Source: Polaribacter sp. SA4-10 (GTDB lineage: Bacteria > Bacteroidota > Bacteroidia > Flavobacteriales > Flavobacteriaceae). Taken from it: 64,000 nt of DNA. The stretch lies in assembly GCF_002163835.1 (NCBI RefSeq), contig NZ_CP019331.1, forward strand, positions 2,331,001-2,395,000, read 5' to 3'. A program made the translations under genes and the position numbers. Each line of letters begins with the position of its first letter. Position 1 is the stretch's first letter. This document shows, one piece after another, positions 24,241 through 33,251 of this stretch. Below the pieces are notes generated by a model. It was not told the origin of the DNA, ran no database searches, and saw only the letters and a program-made list of their open reading frames with translations.

Positions 24241-26118
24241 ATGAGCTTATTTTCAACAACATATGATGTTATAGTAGTAGGAGGAGGTCACGCAGGAAGT
24301 GAAGCTGCTGCCGCAAGTGCAAACTTAGGTGCACATACCTTGTTAATCACAATGAATTTACAAAATATTGCTCAAATGAGTTGTAATCCTGCAATGGGAG
24401 GAATTGCAAAAGGACAAATTGTAAGAGAAATTGATGCTTTAGGTGGTTACAGTGCTATTGTTACTGATAAAACAGCTATTCAGTTTAAGATGCTGAATAA
24501 ATCTAAGGGACCTGCAATGTGGAGTCCAAGAGTTCAATCAGATAGAATGCAATTTGCAGAATGCTGGAGAACAATGTTAGAACAAACTAAGAATTTAGAT
24601 TTTTATCAAGATTCTGTAAATGGTTTGTTGTTTGATGGGGATAAAATTATTGGAGTTAAAACTGTATTAGGTTTAGAGATAAAAGCTAAAACAGTTATAA
24701 TTACGGCGGGCACTTTTTTAAACGGATTAATACATATTGGTAATAAAAGTTTTGGTGGTGGTAGAGCAGGTGAAGGAGCTTCTACTGGAATTACAGAAGA
24801 ATTAGTTAAAAAAGGTTTTGAATCTGGTAGAATGAAAACTGGAACTCCACCAAGAGTTGATGGACGTTCTTTAGATTATTCTAAAATGATTGAACAACCT
24901 GGTGATGAATTTACAGAAAAGTTTTCTTATTTACCAACCACAAAAGCGCTAGTAAAGCAACGTTCATGTTGGTTGACATATACTAATTTAAACGTGCATG
25001 ATTCATTGCGCGAAGGTTTTGACAGATCACCAATGTTTAATGGTAGAATTAAATCTACGGGTCCAAGATACTGTCCTTCAATTGAAGATAAAATTGATCG
25101 ATTTGCAACAAAAGACAGGCATCAAATTTTCGTAGAACCAGAAGGTTGGACGACCGTTGAAATGTATGTAAATGGGTTTTCAACTTCTCTTCCAGAAGAT
25201 ATCCAAGACAAAGCAATTCGCTCAGTTGAAGGTTTTGAAAATGTAAAGTTTTTAAGATATGGTTACGCGATAGAGTATGATTTCTTTCAGCCAACACAAT
25301 TAAAACATTCTTTAGAAACAAAGTTAATTGAAAACTTATTTTTTGCAGGTCAGATTAACGGAACAACAGGTTATGAAGAAGCTGCTGCACAAGGGTTAAT
25401 GGCTGGTGTAAATGCGGCCTTAAAAGTGCAAGAAAAAGAGCCTTTTGTTCTAAAAAGAAATGAGGCTTACATTGGTGTTTTAATAGACGATTTAATTACA
25501 AAAGGTACAGAAGAACCATATAGAATGTTTACTTCTCGAGCAGAATATAGAACGCTGTTAAGACAAGATAATGCAGATTTAAGATTAACTCCATTAGCTT
25601 TTAAATTGGGTTTAGCTTCAAAAGAAAGATTGGAAAGAGTTATAGAGAAGCAACGTAAAACAGATTTACTAATTAAATTTTTGAATGAAACTAGTGTTCG
25701 TAAAGAAGAAATAAACCCTATTTTAGAAGCTAAAGGTTTGGCTTTAATTACTCAATCTATGAAGCTTTTTAAAATTGCAGCTAGACCACAATTGTCTTTT
25801 TCTGATTTTAAGAATGTTAAAAAATTAAGTGATTTTGTAGAAGATAATTCAATTGATAAAGAGGTCATAGAGCAAGCAGAAATTCATTTAAAATACTCTG
25901 GTTATATTGATAAAGAAAAGAACAATGCAGATAAATTAAATAGGTTAGAAAGTGTTATGATTCCTTCTAAATTTAATTATCATAAAGTGCAATCTCTTTC
26001 TTACGAAGCAAGAGAGAAATTAAGTAAAATTCAACCAACATCAATATCACAAGCAAGCAGAATTAGTGGCGTTTCCCCAAGTGATATTTCAGTACTTCTT
26101 GTTTTTATGGGTAGGTAA
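24241..26118 (+). CDS. mnmG: tRNA uridine-5-carboxymethylaminomethyl(34) synthesis enzyme MnmG
   Basis: The protein has 625 residues, full length for MnmG/GidA. With MnmE it installs cmnm5U34 in tRNA, using FAD and methylene-THF. The FAD-binding loop VVGGGHAGSEAAAA is near residues 11-24, followed by MSCNPAMGGIAKGQIVREIDALGG. Other signatures are GTPPRVDGRS, FTSRAEYR and the C-terminal SRISGVSPSDISVLL helical domain. parS-like sites flank the gene on both sides. In many bacteria gidA lies close to oriC. Confidence 0.97.
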   Translation: MSLFSTTYDVIVVGGGHAGSEAAAASANLGAHTLLITMNLQNIAQMSCNPAMGGIAKGQIVREIDALGGYSAIVTDKTAIQFKMLNKSKGPAMWSPRVQSDRMQFAECWRTMLEQTKNLDFYQDSVNGLLFDGDKIIGVKTVLGLEIKAKTVIITAGTFLNGLIHIGNKSFGGGRAGEGASTGITEELVKKGFESGRMKTGTPPRVDGRSLDYSKMIEQPGDEFTEKFSYLPTTKALVKQRSCWLTYTNLNVHDSLREGFDRSPMFNGRIKSTGPRYCPSIEDKIDRFATKDRHQIFVEPEGWTTVEMYVNGFSTSLPEDIQDKAIRSVEGFENVKFLRYGYAIEYDFFQPTQLKHSLETKLIENLFFAGQINGTTGYEEAAAQGLMAGVNAALKVQEKEPFVLKRNEAYIGVLIDDLITKGTEEPYRMFTSRAEYRTLLRQDNADLRLTPLAFKLGLASKERLERVIEKQRKTDLLIKFLNETSVRKEEINPILEAKGLALITQSMKLFKIAARPQLSFSDFKNVKKLSDFVEDNSIDKEVIEQAEIHLKYSGYIDKEKNNADKLNRLESVMIPSKFNYHKVQSLSYEAREKLSKIQPTSISQASRISGVSPSDISVLLVFMGR

Positions 26119-26138
26119 AAAGAATTAAATTATTAAAA

Positions 26139-26154
26139 TGTTCCTCGTGGAACA
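26139..26154. other. parS-like centromere site 3
   Basis: TGTTCCTCGTGGAACA differs by one base from the perfect ParB-site palindrome TGTTCCACGTGGAACA. Symmetry extends outward (AAATGTTCC / GGAACATTT). It lies in the gap downstream of mnmG, 1.9 kb from site 2. Confidence 0.7.
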
Positions 26155-26174
26155 TTTGCTTGAAAATAAAAATA

Positions 26175-27032
26175 ATGGGGAAAGAAAAAGAGTTTTTTAA
26201 AAGATTAGAACCTTTTTTAAACTGTAAAGATTATTCAGTTTCTAAAGAAAGTTATGAAGTAATGCTCAATAAAAAATATGAGATGTTAGTTACTTCGCCA
26301 ATTCCTTTAGATTTAGAAAATTATTATAAAAGTGAAGATTATATTTCTCATACAGATAGTAAAAAAACACTCTTTAATAAAGTGTATCAAAAAGTAAGAA
26401 GTTATACTTTAAATAAAAAATTAGCTTTAATCAATTCTTTTAATACGGAAGGTAAAAGCATTTTAGATGTTGGTGCAGGAACGGGAGATTTTTTAAAAGT
26501 TTGTAAAACGAATGGTTGGACTACTTTTGGTGTAGAACCAAATTCTGCGGCGAGAACTATTGCAGAAAAAAAGAATATTATTCTATTAGAAAAATTAGAA
26601 AACATACAAAACAAAACATTCGATGTAATTTCTCTTTGGCATGTTTTAGAACATGTAGAAAACTTAACTAAATATATTTCTACACTAAAAAAACTTCTAA
26701 AAGAAAACGGAATATTAATAATTGCAGTTCCTAATTTTAAAAGTTATGATGCGAACTATTATAAAGAATATTGGGCTGCTTTTGATGTGCCAAGACATAT
26801 TTGGCACTTTTCACAAACGTCAATTAAAAAATTATTTTTAGAAGAAAATATGATTGTTGAAAAAACACTACCAATGAAATTTGATTCTTATTATGTTTCT
26901 TTATTAAGTGAAAAATATAAGTCCGGTAAAATGAAACCGTTTTCTTCCTTATATCGTGGTTTCTTATCAAATTTTAAAGCAAGAAAATCTTCTGAGTATT
27001 CTTCTTTGATTTATATTCTTAAAAACAAGTAA
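26175..27032 (+). CDS. Class I SAM-dependent methyltransferase
   Basis: The protein has 285 residues from ATG 26175 (MGKEKEFF); a TTG five codons upstream is a weaker start that almost touches parS site 3. The SAM-binding motif ILDVGAGTGDFLKVC is at about residues 98-112, with motif II EP and the post-motif LWHVLEHV. This resembles Methyltransf_23-type enzymes, often acting on glycans or small molecules. The N-terminal 90 residues are a partner or zinc-ribbon-like extension without clear Cys pairs. Substrate unknown. Confidence 0.85.
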   Translation: MGKEKEFFKRLEPFLNCKDYSVSKESYEVMLNKKYEMLVTSPIPLDLENYYKSEDYISHTDSKKTLFNKVYQKVRSYTLNKKLALINSFNTEGKSILDVGAGTGDFLKVCKTNGWTTFGVEPNSAARTIAEKKNIILLEKLENIQNKTFDVISLWHVLEHVENLTKYISTLKKLLKENGILIIAVPNFKSYDANYYKEYWAAFDVPRHIWHFSQTSIKKLFLEENMIVEKTLPMKFDSYYVSLLSEKYKSGKMKPFSSLYRGFLSNFKARKSSEYSSLIYILKNK

Positions 27033-27099
27033 ATAGGCATTTAGAGATTGTTTGAGTTAGTTTTTAGCTTTAAAACATATACTTTGTTTAAGAATAAAT

Positions 27100-27135
27100 A
27101 AAAACCCCTTAAAACGAAAGTTTTAAGGGGTTTTT
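27100..27135. terminator. Bidirectional terminator
   Basis: A perfect 16-bp stem, AAAAACCCCTTAAAAC with its complement, is closed by a GAAA tetraloop. It lies between the convergent methyltransferase and DoxX-like genes, with A/T runs on both sides. Confidence 0.9.
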
Positions 27136-27175
27136 TAATAAATAATATTTATTGATTTTATTTTTACTATAATTT

Positions 27176-27574
27176 TTAATTATTTAATAAAAATACACCA
27201 AAGACTGTAATAATAAAATAGACGGCTAAAGACATTGCTCCTGCATAATCTTTTGCCAATCGTTGACCTATAAGTAAAAATATTAAAACGATAGCAGAAA
27301 GCGCTATTCCTAATAAAGCAATTTCTTTTGTTCCTAAAGTATAAAGTTGATAAACACCAACAACCATTATGGCTCCAGCAAAAAATTCTAAAAATAAAAT
27401 AACGGCTAATAATAAAGGAACACTATTTTTGAGAGGAGAGTTTTTAAAATGATTTTTAATAAAAGAAACATTTCCTTTCCAGTCTAATACTTTATCAATA
27501 CTGGATTGTAAAAAAGTAACAATTAAAAAAAGTAATATTAGAATTTCTGCGGGATAATTTGATAGTAATTTCAT
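27176..27574 (-). CDS. DoxX-like four-span membrane protein
   Basis: The protein has 132 residues with four hydrophobic spans (LILLFLIVTFLQS, VPLLLAVILFLEFFAGAIMVVG, IALLGIALSAIVLIFLLIG, LAVYFIITVFGVFLL). The KVLDWKGN segment after span 1 and the EFFAG motif in span 2 are typical of DoxX-family proteins. Function is unclear; relatives are linked to redox or stress responses. The gene is 12 bp after the LEA-like gene, probably in the same transcript. Confidence 0.78.
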   Translation of the reverse strand: MKLLSNYPAEILILLFLIVTFLQSSIDKVLDWKGNVSFIKNHFKNSPLKNSVPLLLAVILFLEFFAGAIMVVGVYQLYTLGTKEIALLGIALSAIVLIFLLIGQRLAKDYAGAMSLAVYFIITVFGVFLLNN

Positions 27575-27585
27575 ATGGCTTGTTT

Positions 27586-27912
27586 TTATTTTTTAATTAA
27601 ACGTTGAAAAAAGTTTTTCGCTTTTCCTTTTACTTCTTTAATATCTTCTTTTGCTTCATCAGCGAAATCAGCAATATGTTCTGCTGCTTCTCCCGCTAAT
27701 TCTGTTGCTTTTTCTTTTGTAACCTCCCTATATTTTTCAACTTTATCTTTTACATTTTCTATATTTTCATCTGATAAAGTTGCGTTTATTTTTTCTTTAG
27801 TACTTTCCAAAACCTCTTTTGCTTCCTCTTTAAACTCAGCTGCTTTTTGTTTTACTTCATCTGAAAGAGACTTCTGTGGTTCTTTTTTTTCTAATATATT
27901 TTTTTCTGCCAT
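27586..27912 (-). CDS. LEA/YtxH-like amphipathic helical protein
   Basis: The protein has 108 residues, almost entirely Lys/Glu/Ala-rich amphipathic helix with 11-residue periodicity (VKQKAAEFKEEAKEVLESTKEK, ATELAGEAAEHIADFADEAKED). There is no membrane span and no signal peptide. Such late-embryogenesis-abundant-like proteins are thought to protect membranes or proteins during stress. It ends in a basic FFQRLIKK tail. It is first gene of a pair with the DoxX-like gene. Confidence 0.75.
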   Translation of the reverse strand: MAEKNILEKKEPQKSLSDEVKQKAAEFKEEAKEVLESTKEKINATLSDENIENVKDKVEKYREVTKEKATELAGEAAEHIADFADEAKEDIKEVKGKAKNFFQRLIKK

Positions 27913-28335
27913 AAAGTATTTATTTTTTGGTAGTTATGTGTATTTAAATGCTTTATATATAGTTTTACAAAGCACTACTTTGTTCCTTAGTTGTCTAATA
28001 CCTATACAGATTGCTTATAATCAAACTCTTATATTTTAGTTCTTCTAAATAATCCTACTTAGTTTTCAACTCTATAATTAGACATAAAGTCTTTTTTTGA
28101 AGGTTCAAAATAGTTGGTGTCTTTTAGAAACGCACTCGATTGAATTGAATCTTTCTATATATTTTTATCTTTCCCAAAAAGGTGAACCTCAATTATCTGT
28201 ATTAAAACCTGAGTGATTTTTATAGCATCCTTTAATTCTTTTCAAACATCAAATTTAAAAAATAAACAACCAATTACTGTTACTCTATTATTTTATTTTT
28301 TATTTCTTTTTGGAGTTCGTTCCGTAAATAGCTAT
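27913..28335. other. Non-coding stretch, nothing recognised
   Basis: 423 bp without an ORF of plausible composition on either strand. It is AT-rich and holds no clear RNA gene, terminator with a T run, or repeat. It presumably contains the promoter of the LEA-like gene and degraded DNA next to the decayed DUF1801 gene. Confidence 0.6.
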
Positions 28336-28760
28336 TCATTCTTTTACAGTATTTTTTTTTGATAATTCTGCAATAAGATTAAAAGAAATATCCTCCATTT
28401 TTTTATAACAAATACAGCTTTTTCCTATATCTAATTTTCTAAAACAATGTTTTGGATCTTCATTTACAAACCAATCGTAAATTTTTAGCATTTCATAAAT
28501 ACCACTATGATATAAATTTATGGAGTTTTTTTGTGATGCAAAACTCATAAAATACAAAGGTTCTTGTGGATTGTAATGATATCCATCTGAATAAATAGAA
28601 TTGGAATTATACTGCCCAATCATTTTATATTAAATACCTTTTTCAAATTTTTTTGGTAAGTTCTCTTTAATTGTTGTCTGAAGTTTTTTTATCGCGTTTT
28701 TACGCTCTTCTGGATCTTGACTAATTTATTTTTTATAGGTGAAATTTCTTTGTACTGCAT
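28336..28760 (-). pseudogene. Decayed DUF1801-family gene (frameshift and in-frame stop)
   Basis: The intact 3' part (from 28623, 95 codons) reads MIGQYNSNSIYSDGYHYNP...FMSFASQKNSINLYHSGIY...RKLDIGKSCICYKKMEDISFNLIAEL, a typical DUF1801 C-terminal region. Just upstream and in the same frame, ISQDPEERKNAIKKL and NLPKKFEKGI continue the family pattern but are cut by TAA at 28630-28632. Further up, the family N-terminus MQYKEISP starts at 28760 in a different frame. So at least one nonsense change and one frameshift separate the parts. Family members are small proteins of uncertain, possibly iron- or metal-related, role. Confidence 0.75.
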
Positions 28761-28785
28761 AACATCAAAATGTGATGATTACAGC

Positions 28786-29724
28786 TTAACAAAATTTTGC
28801 TTTTATTTTATCAACAATTGTTTGTGCTAATTTCTCTTTGCTTTCAATTGTCCAACCTGCAACATGTGGAGATAAAAGTACATTTTCTGAATTGATTAAA
28901 TATTTGAATGCGTCTGGCATTTTATCTTCAGAGAAAAGGTTTTCAAAAGATGATTTTTCATATTCTAAGACATCTAAACCAGCTCCTAAAATCTTACCTG
29001 ATTTTAAAGCTTCAACTACATCTTTTGTAACAACAGATTTTCCACGGGCAGTATTTATCAACCAAAAATTCTTTTTAAAATTCTTTATAAAATCAGAATT
29101 TATCATATTTTGTGTGAGTACAGTTTGTGGTGTGTGTAAACTTACAACTTCTGCTTTTTCTTGTAATTCAGTTAAAGAAACTTGTGTGCAATTTTCATCG
29201 CCAACATTTGGTTTTATATCATAACAAATTGCTTTTACATCAAATCCTCGAAGTTTTTTAGCAAAAGATTTCCCCATATTTCCATAGCCAATTAAACCAA
29301 CAGTTTTTCCATCGAGTTCAATTCCGCGATTTTCTTCACGCAACCATTTTCCATTTCTAACTTCTTTATCAGCTTTGTTTAGTTTGTTAAAAAGTGATAA
29401 TAACAGGGCTAAAGAATGTTCCCCAACTGCACTTCTATTTCCTTCTGGCGCAGCAATTAATTCTATATTTTTAGTTGCGGCATAATCACAATCTATGTTT
29501 TCTAAACCAGCACCAACGCGTCCAATAAATTTAAGGTTTGTTGCTTTGTCAATAAATTTTTTATCAATAGAAAAACGACTTCTAATTATAAAACCATCGT
29601 AAAAATGAATTTTATCTTCAATTTCAGATTTTGAAGAAGTATAATCTTCATCATTAATAAAACCCAACTCGCAGAGTTGTTTAAGTAAAAGAGGATGGTT
29701 TGTGTCTAAGTGAAGGATTTTCAT
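28786..29724 (-). CDS. D-2-hydroxyacid dehydrogenase (phosphoglycerate dehydrogenase-like)
   Basis: The protein has 312 residues. The N-terminal substrate domain is followed by the NAD-binding Rossmann fold, with VGLIGYGNMGKSFAKKL (~residues 142-158). Catalytic residues: Arg in INTARGKSV, Glu in LDVLEYE, His in LSPHVAGW. Residues 81-90 (RVGAGLENID) match the family. Without the ACT domain of SerA-type enzymes it may act on phosphoglycerate, glyoxylate or another 2-oxoacid. About 100 bp separate it from panB upstream. Confidence 0.9.
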   Translation of the reverse strand: MKILHLDTNHPLLLKQLCELGFINDEDYTSSKSEIEDKIHFYDGFIIRSRFSIDKKFIDKATNLKFIGRVGAGLENIDCDYAATKNIELIAAPEGNRSAVGEHSLALLLSLFNKLNKADKEVRNGKWLREENRGIELDGKTVGLIGYGNMGKSFAKKLRGFDVKAICYDIKPNVGDENCTQVSLTELQEKAEVVSLHTPQTVLTQNMINSDFIKNFKKNFWLINTARGKSVVTKDVVEALKSGKILGAGLDVLEYEKSSFENLFSEDKMPDAFKYLINSENVLLSPHVAGWTIESKEKLAQTIVDKIKAKFC

Positions 29725-29830
29725 TTGTAATATTTATTTTACCACATAGAAACATAGTCAAAATATGTTTGCTGTTTATTTAATTTCTCTGTAACAAATT
29801 CCTTCCCTTTGGTAAGGTTAGGATGGGCTT

Positions 29831-30649
29831 TTAATACTGCTCTTTATCACTTGGGAAATCGCCACTTTTTACATCATTAATATAGGTTTCAAAAGCACCC
29901 GTCATGTCTTTATATAAATCTAAATATCTACGTAAAAAACGAGGATTAAATTCATGTGTCATTCCTATCATATCATGCGTGACTAAAACTTGCCCATCAA
30001 CACCATTTCCAGCACCAATTCCAATTACAGGAATTGAAATACTTTCTGCTACTTTTTGAGCTAATTTTGCAGGAACTTTTTCTAAAACAATTGCAAAACA
30101 TCCAATTCTTTCTAACATTAATGCGTCTTCCATTAATTTTTCTGCTTCCTCTTCTTCCTTTGCTCTTACAGTATACGTACCAAATTTATAGATAGATTGA
30201 GGCGTTAAACCTAAATGTCCCATTACAGGAATACCCGCATTTAAAATACGTTTAATTGATTCTTTAATCTCTCTTCCTCCTTCTAATTTAATTGAATGTC
30301 CACCACTTTCTTTCATAATTCTAATTGCAGAACGTAATGCTTCTTTTGGGTCAGACTGATAACTACCAAAAGGTAAATCTACAACAACCAAACAGCGGTC
30401 TATTGCTCTTACCACAGAACTTGCATGATAAATCATTTGATCTAAAGTTATTGGTAAAGTTGTTTCATGACCCGCCATTACATTAGAAGCAGAATCACCC
30501 ACAAGTATTACGTCAATTCCTGCTCCATCAACAATTTTAGCCATGGTATAATCATAAGCAGTTAACATAGAAATTTTTTCTCCGTTAGACTTCATGTCTA
30601 CCAAAGATTTTACGGTAACTCTCTTATATTCTTTTTTTGCTACAGACAT
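29831..30649 (-). CDS. panB: 3-methyl-2-oxobutanoate hydroxymethyltransferase (pantothenate synthesis)
   Basis: The protein has 272 residues, full length. It transfers a hydroxymethyl group from methylene-THF to 2-oxoisovalerate, giving ketopantoate. Conserved stretches: [38 protein letters not shown] with the metal-binding Asp, KLEGG and [16 protein letters not shown]. Other pan genes are not in the window. Confidence 0.97.
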   Translation of the reverse strand: MSVAKKEYKRVTVKSLVDMKSNGEKISMLTAYDYTMAKIVDGAGIDVILVGDSASNVMAGHETTLPITLDQMIYHASSVVRAIDRCLVVVDLPFGSYQSDPKEALRSAIRIMKESGGHSIKLEGGREIKESIKRILNAGIPVMGHLGLTPQSIYKFGTYTVRAKEEEEAEKLMEDALMLERIGCFAIVLEKVPAKLAQKVAESISIPVIGIGAGNGVDGQVLVTHDMIGMTHEFNPRFLRRYLDLYKDMTGAFETYINDVKSGDFPSDKEQY

Positions 30650-30784
30650 ATTTGTTATTTTGAATTTGGTAAAAGTAATAAATATAGAACTATTTTAAAC
30701 GAGTTAATTTTTAGTTAATTAGAAGTGTTTTATTTTATACCAATTCTAAATTATATAGTTTTAAGATTTTAAAATCCATTTATT

Positions 30785-31264
30785 ATGTCAAGAATTATTC
30801 TTTTACTAATTGCGGGGCTATTTTCAGTAACAATTGTAGCTCAAGAAAAAACAGAAGAACAGTTAATAAAACAAACCATTAAAACTTTTTTTGATGGATT
30901 ACACAAAGGAGACACTACAATTATGAAGGCAACACTTCATAAAGACATAAAAATTCAAACAACAAATACAAATAAAGAAGGTAAAAAGGTGTTAAAAACG
31001 GAAACAAGAGAGCAGTTGTTAAAAGCAGTTTCGAATAAAAAACCAATAGATATTTATTTAGAAAAAATACTTTCTTACGCCATTAAAATTGATGGGAACC
31101 TAGCTTCAGTTTGGACACCTTATGAGTTTTATTACAATGGAAATTTTAGTCATTGTGGTGCAAACTCTTTTCAGCTTTTTAATAATAATGGCAAATGGGA
31201 AATTATTTATTTGGTAGATATGAGAAGAAGAGAAAATTGCACCTATTTAAAGGATAAAAAATAG
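30785..31264 (+). CDS. Secreted NTF2-like (lumazine-binding-like) protein
   Basis: The protein has 159 residues with a signal peptide (MSRIILLLIAGLFSVTIVAQ). The N-terminal helix EQLIKQTIKTFFDGLHKGDTTIM and the beta sheet ending in FQLFNNNGKWEIIYLVDMRRRENC match the NTF2-like/DUF4440 or lumazine_bd_2 fold. Catalytic residues are not predictable. It is 27 bp before the sigma factor ATG and may be co-transcribed with the sigma/anti-sigma pair. Confidence 0.8.
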   Translation: MSRIILLLIAGLFSVTIVAQEKTEEQLIKQTIKTFFDGLHKGDTTIMKATLHKDIKIQTTNTNKEGKKVLKTETREQLLKAVSNKKPIDIYLEKILSYAIKIDGNLASVWTPYEFYYNGNFSHCGANSFQLFNNNGKWEIIYLVDMRRRENCTYLKDKK

Positions 31265-31291
31265 CCTATATTTGGTTTTTTAAAATTGAGA

Positions 31292-31861
31292 ATGTCAGAA
31301 ACTGTAATACATAAAATAGATTCTAATAAATGGATTGATTCTTACGCAGATTATTTATATAATTATACTGTGGTTAGAGTTAATGATGCTGATTTGGCAA
31401 AAGATTTAGTACAAGACACTTTTTTTGCAGGATTAAAATCTGCGAAAAATTTTCAAGGAAAATCTACAGAAAGAACTTGGTTAGTTTCTATTTTAAAAAG
31501 GAAAATTATTGATCATTATAGAAAAATAAATTCTAAAAAAGGGCAAGCTGAAGTTCGAATGAATTTCTATGATAATGGAGAAAATGAAGGGAGTTGGATA
31601 GAAGAAAGAGTTCCACAAAGTTGGGATAATCAATCTGAAAAAGACATTGAAAACGAAGAATTAAAAAGCCAGTTAGAGCTTTGTATAAGTAAATTACCAG
31701 AAAAATATGCAATGGTTTTTAGAATGAAAACTATTCAAGAATTTGAAACAGAAGAAATCTGTAAGGAACTAGACATCACTGCGTCAAATTTATGGGTAAT
31801 TATTCATAGAGCAAGAACGCAATTAAGAAAGTGTATGGAAGATAATTGGTTTAAAAATTAA
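31292..31861 (+). CDS. ECF sigma-70 factor
   Basis: The protein has 189 residues from ATG 31292 (MSETVIHK); a TTG two codons earlier is less likely. Region 2 contains DLAKDLVQDTFFAGLKSAKNF and RTWLVSILKRKIIDHYRK; region 4 contains LPEKYAMVFRMKTIQEFETEEICKELDITASNLWVIIHRARTQLR. It is not a FecI-type factor, since no fecR or TonB gene follows. The adjacent 87-residue zinc protein is its likely anti-sigma factor. The regulon and signal are unknown. Confidence 0.93.
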   Translation: MSETVIHKIDSNKWIDSYADYLYNYTVVRVNDADLAKDLVQDTFFAGLKSAKNFQGKSTERTWLVSILKRKIIDHYRKINSKKGQAEVRMNFYDNGENEGSWIEERVPQSWDNQSEKDIENEELKSQLELCISKLPEKYAMVFRMKTIQEFETEEICKELDITASNLWVIIHRARTQLRKCMEDNWFKN

Positions 31862-31864
31862 CAG

Positions 31865-32128
31865 ATGTTTAAAAAATTAAATATAACTTGTGATCAAGCA
31901 ACAACTATATGTGATAAAAATCAATATGGTGAAGCAACATTTTCAGAAAAAGTGAAATTAAATATTCATTTTTTAAAATGTAGAATATGTTTATTATACA
32001 CAAAACAGAACATTACTTTATCTCGTTTCTTTAAAAAAGAAGCAACAAACTGCAAAGAAAGAATACACTGTTTAAGTAAAGAAGAAAAAGAAGAAATTAA
32101 AATAAATTTAGATAAAACAGCGTCATAA
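31865..32128 (+). CDS. Small zinc-finger-type anti-sigma factor
   Basis: The protein has 87 residues and starts 3 bp after the sigma stop. It carries the His-x3-Cys-x2-Cys zinc motif of anti-sigma ZAS domains (H35, C39, C42 in IHFLKCRICLLY), preceded by ITCDQATTICDKNQYG. It has no membrane span, so it would be a soluble redox- or zinc-responsive partner of the sigma factor. The role follows from motif and position. Confidence 0.82.
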   Translation: MFKKLNITCDQATTICDKNQYGEATFSEKVKLNIHFLKCRICLLYTKQNITLSRFFKKEATNCKERIHCLSKEEKEEIKINLDKTAS

Positions 32129-32182
32129 ATAATTTTTTGTAGTTTTTGTAAAAACTACAGTTTTTGATTTTTTGTTAGATTG

Positions 32183-32214
32183 AAACGGAATTTATAGAAA
32201 TATAAATTCCGTTT
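32183..32214 (+). terminator. Terminator of the ECF/anti-sigma operon
   Basis: AAACGGAATTTATA pairs perfectly with its complement over a GAAA loop and is followed by a run of seven T residues. It lies 55 bp after the anti-sigma stop. Confidence 0.9.
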
Positions 32215-32219
32215 TTTTG

Positions 32220-32227
32220 TACTTTTG
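32220..32227 (+). promoter_or_regulatory. Probable -7 box of the O-methyltransferase gene
   Basis: TACTTTTG fits TAnnTTTG and lies 17 bp before the ATG at 32244, directly after the upstream terminator. Confidence 0.4.
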
Positions 32228-32243
32228 AAGCAAATAAAATTCC

Positions 32244-32885
32244 ATGCATTTTTTACCAGAAAAGATAGATACTTATGTTGTAGAACACTCGCAACAAGAA
32301 CCAAAAATTTTACAAGAGTTAAGTAAGGAAACTTGGCAAAAGGTATTAAACCCAAGAATGTTAAGTGGCGCTTTTCAAGGACGAATTTTATCTATGATTG
32401 CTAAGTTAGTTCAACCAAAAACCATTTTAGAAATAGGAACCTATACGGGTTATTCTGCTTTATGTTTAGCAGAAGGTTTGGTATCTGAAGGAAAAATAGT
32501 TACAATTGATAAAAACGAAGAGTTAGAACCGTTACAGAACAAGTATTTTGAGAAATCTGGACATAGAAATCAGATAGAACAATTTGTTGGAAATGCGATA
32601 GAAATAATACCTACTATTGATGAAAAATTTGATTTAGTTTTTATTGATGCAGATAAATCTAACTACATAAATTATTTTCATTTAATTATTGATAAAATGA
32701 ATCCTGGCGGAATTATTTTGTCTGATAATGTGCTTTGGAGTGGAAAAGTAGTAGAAGAATTAGATCCAAAAGATAAAGACACAAAAGTACTTTTAGAATA
32801 CAATAAACTACTAAATTCTGATGCTAGAATAGAAACTGTTTTATTGCCAATTAGAGATGGATTAACAATTAGTAGAGTAAAGTAG
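32244..32885 (+). CDS. O-methyltransferase (caffeoyl-CoA/catechol type)
   Basis: The protein has 213 residues. The SAM motif ILEIGTYTGYSALCLAEGL is near residues 58-76, and FDLVFIDADKSNYINYFH and GGIILSDNVLWSGKV mark the O-methyltransferase_3 family, with Asp residues that coordinate a divalent metal. The substrate is unknown; bacterial members often act on small catechols or hydroxylated compounds. It has its own promoter box and is monocistronic. Confidence 0.93.
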   Translation: MHFLPEKIDTYVVEHSQQEPKILQELSKETWQKVLNPRMLSGAFQGRILSMIAKLVQPKTILEIGTYTGYSALCLAEGLVSEGKIVTIDKNEELEPLQNKYFEKSGHRNQIEQFVGNAIEIIPTIDEKFDLVFIDADKSNYINYFHLIIDKMNPGGIILSDNVLWSGKVVEELDPKDKDTKVLLEYNKLLNSDARIETVLLPIRDGLTISRVK

Positions 32886-32949
32886 TTTTGTAAACAATTG
32901 TCATTGCAGACAAGGCAGGAATTTAAACTTTTAGAAAAGAATTATTAGT

Positions 32950-33231
32950 TTACAATTGCCTTTTTATAGGTCCTGTAAGATCATCAATATTATCTTTTAC
33001 TTTAGACACTTCGTTCTTAATGTCTTTAGAAATATCCGTATCAATTCCGTGTTTTTGAGAACTTTCGTTTATTTCTTTCTTAATATCATTTGTAGCGTCT
33101 TTTACTTGACGCAATCCTTTACCTAAACCTCTGGCAATTTCAGGAATCTTATCTGCACCAAAAACCATCACCACAATTAACATGATAATCATAATTTCTG
33201 GACCACTAATAAATAAAAAAGTTGTATTCAT
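32950..33231 (-). CDS. TatA/TatB-like twin-arginine translocase component
   Basis: The protein has 93 residues. The membrane span (~residues 10-25, GPEIMIIMLIVVMVFG) is followed by FGADKIPEIARGLGKGLRQVKDA and a longer charged tail (to residue 93) than in the TatA at 15785. Length and tail could fit either TatA or TatB; Bacteroidota usually lack a distinct TatB. The symbol is therefore left open. Confidence 0.88.
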   Translation of the reverse strand: MNTTFLFISGPEIMIIMLIVVMVFGADKIPEIARGLGKGLRQVKDATNDIKKEINESSQKHGIDTDISKDIKNEVSKVKDNIDDLTGPIKRQL

Positions 33232-33251
33232 ACTAATGCAAAGGTAATTAC

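Noticed and set aside
28336..28623. Intact 95-residue gene starting at MIGQYN
   Set aside because: Family-typical sequence continues in the same frame beyond the start, past a TAA; it is the 3' part of a broken gene.
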